NCBI GenBank assembly: GCA_900552125.1
Contig: URYK01000059.1
Span: 1 to 14,009, forward strand
DNA from: an uncultured Solobacterium sp.
GTDB lineage: Bacteria > Bacillota_I > Bacilli_A > Erysipelotrichales > Erysipelotrichaceae
Length of the DNA stretch: 14,009 bases
Direction: 5' to 3'
Below are positions 9,010 to 14,009 of the stretch, one piece after another. The stretch's first letter is position 1; each line of letters opens with the position of its first letter. The position numbers were made by a program, and so were the translations under genes. The notes under the pieces were generated by a model. It did not search any database. It saw nothing but the letters and a program-made list of their open reading frames with translations, and was not told where the DNA came from.

Positions 9010-9207
9010 ATGAAAAGTTATTCATCCAGAGAAGTGATTGGGATATTGAAGAAAGATGGATGGTATGAGGTTGCTTGTGTTGGCGATCATCACCAATTCA
9101 AACATTCAATTAAAAAGGGCAGGGTAACAGTTACTCATCCTAACAAAGATATTCCAATCAAAACCTTACGAAGTATATCAAAGCAGTCTGGAGTTATGTT
9201 TCCGTAA
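9010..9207 (+). CDS. hicA: HicA mRNA-interferase toxin
   Basis: HicA is a small double-stranded-RNA-binding-fold ribonuclease that cleaves mRNA and stops growth unless bound by HicB. It is 65 residues from ATG 9010. The motif set KKDGWYEVACVGDHHQFKH contains the conserved Gly-x-His-His (G25, H27, H28; the catalytic His region), and TVTHPNKDIPIKTLRSISKQ is the usual C-terminal half. I reject the longer frame opening with TTG at 8959, because that codon is the -35 box and the mRNA would start near 8994. AAGGAGGG lies five bases before ATG 9010. It is followed 29 bases later by hicB. Confidence 0.93.
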   Translation: MKSYSSREVIGILKKDGWYEVACVGDHHQFKHSIKKGRVTVTHPNKDIPIKTLRSISKQSGVMFP

Positions 9208-9236
9208 CTTCTCTGCACATAACGGAGGTGTTAATT

Positions 9237-9668
9237 ATGTCAAAAGACCGATATTCTTATGTAGCTGTTTTTTCTTATGAAGAAGATGGTATTAGTATTG
9301 AATTTCCCGATTTACCTGGATGTCTTCCATGTGCTGAGAAAGATAATACAGAGGAAGCTTTAAAAAATGCTAAAGAAGCTCTTGGGCTGCATATATGGGG
9401 CATGGAGCAAGATGGTGAAGAGATTCCCGTTCCAACTCCGATTACATCGATTCATTTGGATTCTAACGAAGTTCCTGTATTGATTGAGGTATTTATGCCG
9501 CCTGTTCGTGAAAGGATTAATAGTCGTTTTGTAAAGAAAACTTTGTCTTTACCTGCATGGCTGGCGGCCAAAGCCGATGAAGATGGTGTTAATTGTTCCA
9601 GAATATTTCAACTTGCTCTGATGAATTATTTACAGGTCAGTGAAGAGAATAAAGCAGGAAGCAACTAA
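9237..9668 (+). CDS. hicB: HicB antitoxin and autorepressor
   Basis: HicB neutralises HicA and represses the hicAB promoter. It has 143 residues. The N-terminal partial RNase-H-like domain is seen in YVAVFSYEEDGISIEFPDLPGC (8-29) and the helix TEEALKNAKEALGLHI. The C-terminal part (FVKKTLSLPAWLAAKADEDG to the end) resembles a ribbon-helix-helix DNA-binding domain. The start is ATG 9237, eight bases after GGAGG; an in-frame GTG at 9228 overlaps that ribosome site and is unlikely. The toxin-first gene order is the common HicAB order. It is the last gene before the leader. Confidence 0.95.
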   Translation: MSKDRYSYVAVFSYEEDGISIEFPDLPGCLPCAEKDNTEEALKNAKEALGLHIWGMEQDGEEIPVPTPITSIHLDSNEVPVLIEVFMPPVRERINSRFVKKTLSLPAWLAAKADEDGVNCSRIFQLALMNYLQVSEENKAGSN

Positions 9669-9674
9669 TTTAAT

Positions 9675-9712
9675 GAAATTCCGTTTGGTTAATATCGGAT
9701 GGGATTTCTTTA
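9675..9712 (+). terminator. Terminator-like hairpin after hicB
   Basis: GAAATTCC (9675-9682) can pair with GGGATTTC (9701-9708) in an 8-bp stem with one G-U pair, followed by a short T-rich run (TTCTTTA). It lies just past the hicB stop. The loop is long (18 bases) and the U-tract is weak, so termination may be partial. Confidence 0.45.
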
Positions 9713-10028
9713 GGTTCATAGGCGGTTTAAAATGAAAAATATAATTCTAAGTTGCAGTTTGATTATATTACAGTGAGTCTGCTGATAAGTAGAGAAGTAA
9801 GAATATACATTTAAAAAATTAAAAGAAATAGCATACGCGGTAAGAAAAATAAAATTATAGAACTGTCGATGTTCGATAAAGTAAAAAACAGGGGACATCG
9901 ACAATGGCATAAATAAAAGATATATGATAATTTTTAAATGAGAATATAAGGGAAAAACACAGATTGAGTCTAAGATCGACAGAAATAGGAGTGAAAAAGT
10001 AGGAAAAATGAGGAAAATTAAGTAACGG
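9713..10028 (+). promoter_or_regulatory. CRISPR leader
   Basis: This is a non-coding AT-rich stretch of 316 bases immediately left of the first repeat. The opposite array end has a decayed repeat, so the leader is here and new spacers should enter here. It contains a perfect inverted repeat TGTCGATG (9864-9871) and CATCGACA (9896-9903), a candidate structural or protein-binding element. The segment 9852-9944 (copy B) is shared with 8839-8931, and 9881-9918 with 143-180. I see no convincing -35/-10 pair; TATGAT at 9923-9928 is a possible -10. The rest, 9713-9850, holds nothing I recognise. Confidence 0.8.
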
Positions 10029-12743
10029 GAATTAATAGAAACATTGTGGAATGTAAATGTGGACAGGATAAAATGCCGGAGCTATAACATCTGGGAATTA
10101 ATAGAAACATTGTGGAATGTAAATTAGTTCTTCATTGCCCCAGCCTGATAACAATAAAGAATTAATAGAAACATTGTGGAATGTAAATTATTTGTCAGTG
10201 GGCGATATTACAAGTAATAGAACCGAATTAATAGAAACATTGTGGAATGTAAATATAGGTAATTATTTGTCACAGTACTCAGGTAATTAGAATTAATAGA
10301 AACATTGTGGAATGTAAATTTAAGCTCTTACGATAAATCATACAAGTAAATCATAGAATTAATAGAAACATTGTGGAATGTAAATACCCCATCGGGTTTT
10401 AATCTTGATTTGACTCTGCGAATTAATAGAAACATTGTGGAATGTAAATATTTCTATTGCCCTGGCAATCGCCGGAGAACCATTAGAATTAATAGAAACA
10501 TTGTGGAATGTAAATTATTAATCATTGCGGCACTCCTTTCTCTTATCGGTCGAATTAATAGAAACATTGTGGAATGTAAATTTTGATAAGACAGACAGAA
10601 GGTTTCCACGCTATCTGAATTAATAGAAACATTGTGGAATGTAAATTATGTTGCAGAGGAACATTATCAAAAAAAATTAAGAATTAATAGAAACATTGTG
10701 GAATGTAAATTTTCGTGCCAGTCAAGTACGAAATGTTTTAATGTGAATTAATAGAAACATTGTGGAATGTAAATACTTATCTAAATATTCCTTTTCCTGT
10801 TCTGCTAAAGAATTAATAGAAACATTGTGGAATGTAAATAATTTCTAATGGTTTCTTATCATCTGTACTTCCCAGAATTAATAGAAACATTGTGGAATGT
10901 AAATAATGATGAATTAAGTTCGCGGTCCTTTGCAGCACGAGAATTAATAGAAACATTGTGGAATGTAAATGTGATAAAAACGGTTTAGGGATAGCCAGCG
11001 GAACCACGAATTAATAGAAACATTGTGGAATGTAAATTTTGCTCTAGTTCCGCTATAATCTCCGGGGTGCAGGTGAATTAATAGAAACATTGTGGAATGT
11101 AAATACCGAAGCTTCGATTGTTAGAAACGCGAAGACAACGAATTAATAGAAACATTGTGGAATGTAAATATCCCCGTTTACTCGTACATTTTCTGACAAA
11201 AAAATGAATTAATAGAAACATTGTGGAATGTAAATAGAGAATTGGAACAAATACTAGGAAAATGGAAGCCAGAATTAATAGAAACATTGTGGAATGTAAA
11301 TGTAACAAACATTAGCGTCAATTCAGAACAGTTGGACGAATTAGTAGAAACATTGTGGAATGTAAATTACCAACGGCGGCGAGGCAGTACATCGCAACCC
11401 CAGAATTAATAGAAACATTGTGGAATGTAAATTTTAAGGTTGTGCTGTACGAAGTAGACGGCTACACAGAATTAATAGAAACATTGTGGAATGTAAATAA
11501 CATTGTCTGTACGGTAATCTCTTTGTCCCCTAAGAATTAATAGAAACATTGTGGAATGTAAATGAAGCAGCGAGTACTTTATTCGCCTTAATCATGTCAG
11601 AATTAATAGAAACATTGTGGAATGTAAATTGATTTCTTTTAGATACGGAGTCTTATCATTTCTCCAGAATTAATAGAAACATTGTGGAATGTAAATTTTT
11701 TAGATGTGGAAAGGATTTATTTATGAATTTTGAATTAATAGAAACATTGTGGAATGTAAATCCAAGAAATTCATCGAGCATATCAAGAAAATACTGAGAA
11801 TTAATAGAAACATTGTGGAATGTAAATAATGACACAATCACCGAACCAAATAAATTAAAGATGAATTAATAGAAACATTGTGGAATGTAAATTGATCTGT
11901 GAAGAATCCATCCCCTTTCTGGTTTCTGAATTAATAGAAACATTGTGGAATGTAAATTCAATTACCGCTATAACGTGCCCTGACAGTGCTAGAATTAATA
12001 GAAACATTGTGGAATGTAAATTCAGAAAGGCCCTACGCCCTAACTGCTCAGCCGCCAGAATTAATAGAAACATTGTGGAATGTAAATAATATGCAATAGA
12101 TCATCTTGACGCTGATTGGAACGGAATTAATAGAAACATTGTGGAATGTAAATACACCGGCAGATATTTTGGAGTGTGCCAGTAAGCTGAATTAATAGAA
12201 ACATTGTGGAATGTAAATAAAATCCTGTCTGTGACTCCTGCAGGTTAACGCAGCCGAATTAATAGAAACATTGTGGAATGTAAATCTTTTAAGAATTTAA
12301 AAGAAAGGGGACAGAACGTCCGAATTAATAGAAACATTGTGGAATGTAAATTGCACTCTCGATATGTAAGTCTCCACGGCTCCATTTGAATTAATAGAAA
12401 CATTGTGAAATGTAAATTTCTGGCATATCCTCTTCGGCATCTTCCGGAATTTCGAATTAATAGAAACATTGTGGAATGTAAATTGAAATCACTCCTTTTT
12501 ATTTATTTAAAACCCTTTAGAATTAATAGAAACATTGTGGAATGTAAATCTAAATATTGTTCCGATTCCTTTTGTAAACAAATCGAATTAATAGAAACAT
12601 TGTGGAATGTAAATGATGATACAAATGTAAATGATGTGGTTAAAATTAGAATTAATAGAAACATTGTGGAATGTAAATATGTCTTGTAATTAATAAAGCG
12701 GCTGTACAAACCTGAATTAATAGATACATATTGGAATGTAGAT
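10029..12743 (+). CRISPR. Type I-B CRISPR array, 42 repeats and 41 spacers
   Basis: The 30-bp repeat begins GAATTAATAG and ends GGAATGTAAAT. I count 42 copies separated by 41 spacers of 34-37 bases (mean about 35.5). Thirty-nine copies look identical. The 21st (11338-11367) has A7 to G, the 37th (12388-12417) has G21 to A, and the last (12714-12743) has four changes. The repeat can form a short hairpin, ACATT-GTGG-AATGT (positions 13-26). With transcription on the + strand, an 8-base 5' handle would be ATGTAAAT. Orientation rests on the decayed right end, the leader at the left, and the 3' end shared from memory with C. difficile I-B repeats. I noticed no duplicated spacers. Open frames across this region, repeating INRNIVECK or HSTMFLLI, are artefacts of the repeats. 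Confidence 0.99.
12714..12743 (+). repeat. Degenerate leader-distal terminal repeat
   Basis: This differs from the consensus at positions 12, 17, 18 and 28. The changes reduce the predicted stem from five to four base pairs. A decayed last repeat is normal for the trailer end of an array and fixes its polarity. No further repeat follows directly; 12744-12856 is AT-rich and shows nothing I recognise. Confidence 0.93.
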
Positions 12744-12856
12744 TATTATCATAATTAATATTTAGCAGATGGGATATATCAAAAAGAAAATATGACAATG
12801 ATTTTAAACGGGACATGAAATTGCTAACAGTGATATTTTAAGTGAGGTGCTGAAAG

Positions 12857-13117
12857 GTGATAGAGTATGAGAATTATGGAAAATTAGAGAGTCTTGCAGA
12901 ATTAGAAAATGCCATAGAGATGGGATTAGATATTGAGTTTCTTCTATATGATACGAGGTATAATATTTCTTGGAGAGATAACAAACCATTTATATGCGAA
13001 TGTCCAGAAGGAGTGGCTAAGTTTTTTGATACCTCAGAACTTTTGTTACAGAGGTATGAAGTGGGTGACAATCCTCTGAAATCTCTATGGGGAGATATGA
13101 AAATATTATCTATGTGA
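12857..13117 (+). CDS. Hypothetical protein, 86 residues
   Basis: I do not recognise a characterised family. The GTG start at 12857 lies nine bases after GAGG (12844-12847). A later in-frame ATG exists only deep in the gene. The protein is soluble and acidic, with no membrane segment or signal peptide. It starts with an amphipathic helix (SLAELENAIEMGLDIEFLLY) and is followed by a short beta-rich part (RYNISWRDNKPFICECPEG) and a C-terminal part ending LKSLWGDMKILSM. I recall similar small proteins in Lachnospiraceae genomes without an assigned function. It stands alone downstream of the array on the same strand. The clean ribosome site and amino-acid composition support a real gene. Confidence 0.7.
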   Translation: MIEYENYGKLESLAELENAIEMGLDIEFLLYDTRYNISWRDNKPFICECPEGVAKFFDTSELLLQRYEVGDNPLKSLWGDMKILSM

Positions 13118-13160
13118 TTAACATGTTTGGTAAATGGAAGGCGGACGTGTTAATTTTATA

Positions 13161-13235
13161 CCTATTTTAAGGAGAAATTTTATAGAAATACTCTGGAATA
13201 CATTTGCACAAACTCCTCGCATAGTTTAAAATAGG
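13161..13235. repeat. 10-bp inverted repeat bounding a 55-bp intergenic segment
   Basis: CCTATTTTAA (13161-13170) and TTAAAATAGG (13226-13235) are perfect inverted copies between two small genes. The enclosed bases 13176-13205 resemble the CRISPR repeat at about 20 of 30 positions. No terminator U-run follows. It could be a small mobile-element relic or a chance feature of AT-rich DNA. Confidence 0.35.
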
Positions 13236-13299
13236 AAACAATATTACAGAAATTACGAAACAAAAATTATTAGATTTTAAAATTGAGACAAAGAAAAAA

Positions 13300-13614
13300 A
13301 TGAAAAAATGTAAAATCACAGTCATGCGTAAAGCATGCTATAAAGATTTAATGGAAAAATATGAGAATCCTATGGAACATGCTTGTGATATAGAAGAAGG
13401 GCAAGTTTTCATCGCCAATGGCTGGTGTAAGCCAGTTGGAATGTGCGATAGTGCCTGGGAGAGTATGTCGCCATTTGTCATGACATTAGCATATGGAGGC
13501 AAGGACATTTACAATGGATGGATGAAAAATGAAAAGTCAGCAATGATATCCTGCAATGATGGGTTCCGTCCAGTGAGTTTTCTTATTGAAGCTTTGGAAG
13601 AAGAAGCTGATTAG
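13300..13614 (+). CDS. TIGR04076 family protein
   Basis: This is a 104-residue, cysteine-containing protein resembling the TIGR04076 family common in Clostridia and other anaerobes. Its function is not established. Shared features as I remember them are the opening KKCKITVMRK, the EEGQVFIANGWCKPVGMCDSAW segment (about 32-53), and the late CNDGFRPVSFLIE motif. Cysteines lie at 4, 13, 28, 43, 49 and 84, which may suggest metal or redox binding. This is inference only. The ribosome site is weak: the bases before ATG 13300 are an A-rich run. It stands alone, with no operon partner visible. Confidence 0.8.
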   Translation: MKKCKITVMRKACYKDLMEKYENPMEHACDIEEGQVFIANGWCKPVGMCDSAWESMSPFVMTLAYGGKDIYNGWMKNEKSAMISCNDGFRPVSFLIEALEEEAD

Positions 13615-13724
13615 TGCACTGGATTATTGACAGAAAGTTTCATATTAATTGTGAATTGGATTATCTACTATAAATAAGCAAATATCAAAAAGTGCATAAA
13701 ATTTATCCTCTTACAGCAAGAAGA

Positions 13725-13745
13725 CTCCGACCTCTAAGGTGGGAG
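13725..13745 (+). other. IS200/IS605-like hairpin
   Basis: CTCC-g-ACCT (13725-13733), loop CTA, and AGGT-g-GGAG (13737-13745) form a near-perfect hairpin with one G-G mismatch. Such hairpins near AAGAAG are typical of the ends of IS200/IS605 elements and of TnpB guide-RNA regions. It lies about 170 bases before a tnpB-like start and may mark that element's left end, or the right end of an earlier one. Confidence 0.45.
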
Positions 13746-13786
13746 ATGAATTGCGTCTGCTACCTACTTGATAGAGCATCCTAATT

Positions 13787-13859
13787 ATAGTATAGTATCT
13801 TTAGTCGGATAATAAAAAATTGAGATAATAACGCACATTTAGTATTCTTACTATACTAT
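13787..13859. repeat. 11-bp inverted repeat upstream of the tnpB-like gene
   Basis: ATAGTATAGTA (13787-13797) and TACTATACTAT (13849-13859) are perfect inverted copies 51 bases apart. Together with the hairpin at 13725 they fill the 301-base gap before the tnpB-like gene, in which I see no other gene. They may be an operator pair or part of the insertion-sequence end. Confidence 0.5.
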
Positions 13860-13915
13860 CATCTTGCGCTTGTATTCAAGTATCAAAGGTGGGTTTTCGA
13901 GGAAAAGGAAGTGGC

Positions 13916-14009
13916 ATGGTGGCAAACAGAGCATATAAATTCAGAATATATCCCAATGATGAACAGAAGATTTTGTTTGCTAAGACTTTTGGCTGTGTGA
14001 GAATGGTAT
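13916..14009 (+). CDS. tnpB: TnpB-like RNA-guided nuclease, 5' end only
   Basis: Only the first 31 residues are present, and the frame runs off the window. MVANRAYKFRIYPN followed by DEQKILFAKTFGCVRMV is the characteristic N-terminus of IS200/IS605 and IS607 TnpB (OrfB, helix-turn-helix part). TnpB is an RNA-guided nuclease that helps its element persist. The start may be ATG 13916 or the next codon, GTG. GAGGAAAAGG lies upstream at 13899-13908. No tnpA is visible to the left on this strand, so this may be an IS1341-type element with tnpB alone, or one with another layout outside the window. Confidence 0.85.
   Translation, partial: MVANRAYKFRIYPNDEQKILFAKTFGCVRMV

Noticed and set aside
9228..9236. 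GTG start giving HicB three extra residues.
   Set aside because: It overlaps the GGAGG ribosome site that correctly serves ATG 9237.
10371..12709. Many open frames on both strands within the array, with repeating peptides such as INRNIVECK, ELIETLWNVN and HSTMFLLI.
   Set aside because: They are direct translations of the CRISPR repeat with variable spacers between, and have no ribosome sites or stable frame.

Overview
The window is about 14 kb of AT-rich DNA from a low-GC Firmicute. It is most likely a clostridial bacterium of the Lachnospiraceae or Clostridia type: strong GGAGG-like ribosome sites, clostridial-style Cas proteins, a TIGR04076-type protein, and a CRISPR repeat whose 3' end (GGAATGTAAAT) I recall from Clostridioides difficile type I-B arrays. 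The assignment is by pattern recognition, not by search.

Layout: 1-205 is an upstream region with a possible insertion-sequence end, a candidate promoter and a leader-like segment. 206-8847 is one co-directional type I-B (Cst1/Cst2 'Tneap'-like) operon: cas6, cas8b1, cas7, cas5, cas3, cas4, cas1, cas2. 8848-9668 holds a leader-like copy followed by a hicA-hicB toxin-antitoxin pair with its own promoter and operator. 9669-10028 is a terminator-like hairpin and the CRISPR leader. 10029-12743 is a CRISPR array of 42 repeats and 41 spacers in the same orientation as the operon. 12744-14009 contains two small hypothetical genes and the 5' end of a tnpB-like gene cut by the window edge.

How it works together: Cas1, Cas2 and Cas4 acquire spacers at the leader-proximal (left) end of the array. 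Cas6 cuts the array transcript. Cas8b1, Cas7 and Cas5 form Cascade on the crRNA, and Cas3 (HD nuclease plus helicase) degrades the target. HicA (toxin) and HicB (antitoxin and repressor) sit between cas2 and the array and may stabilise the locus.

Most unusual structure: (1) The 5' ends of cas1 and cas2 are each preceded by imperfect extra copies of their own start regions. Their spacing is 66, 66 and 65 bp, which matches the 64-67 bp repeat-plus-spacer period of the array. At cas2 the geometry is 29 bp repeat, 36 bp unique, 29 bp repeat, as expected from off-target spacer integration by Cas1-Cas2. (2) A leader-like sequence occurs three times: before cas6, just after cas2, and in the true leader, so hicAB lies between two leader copies.
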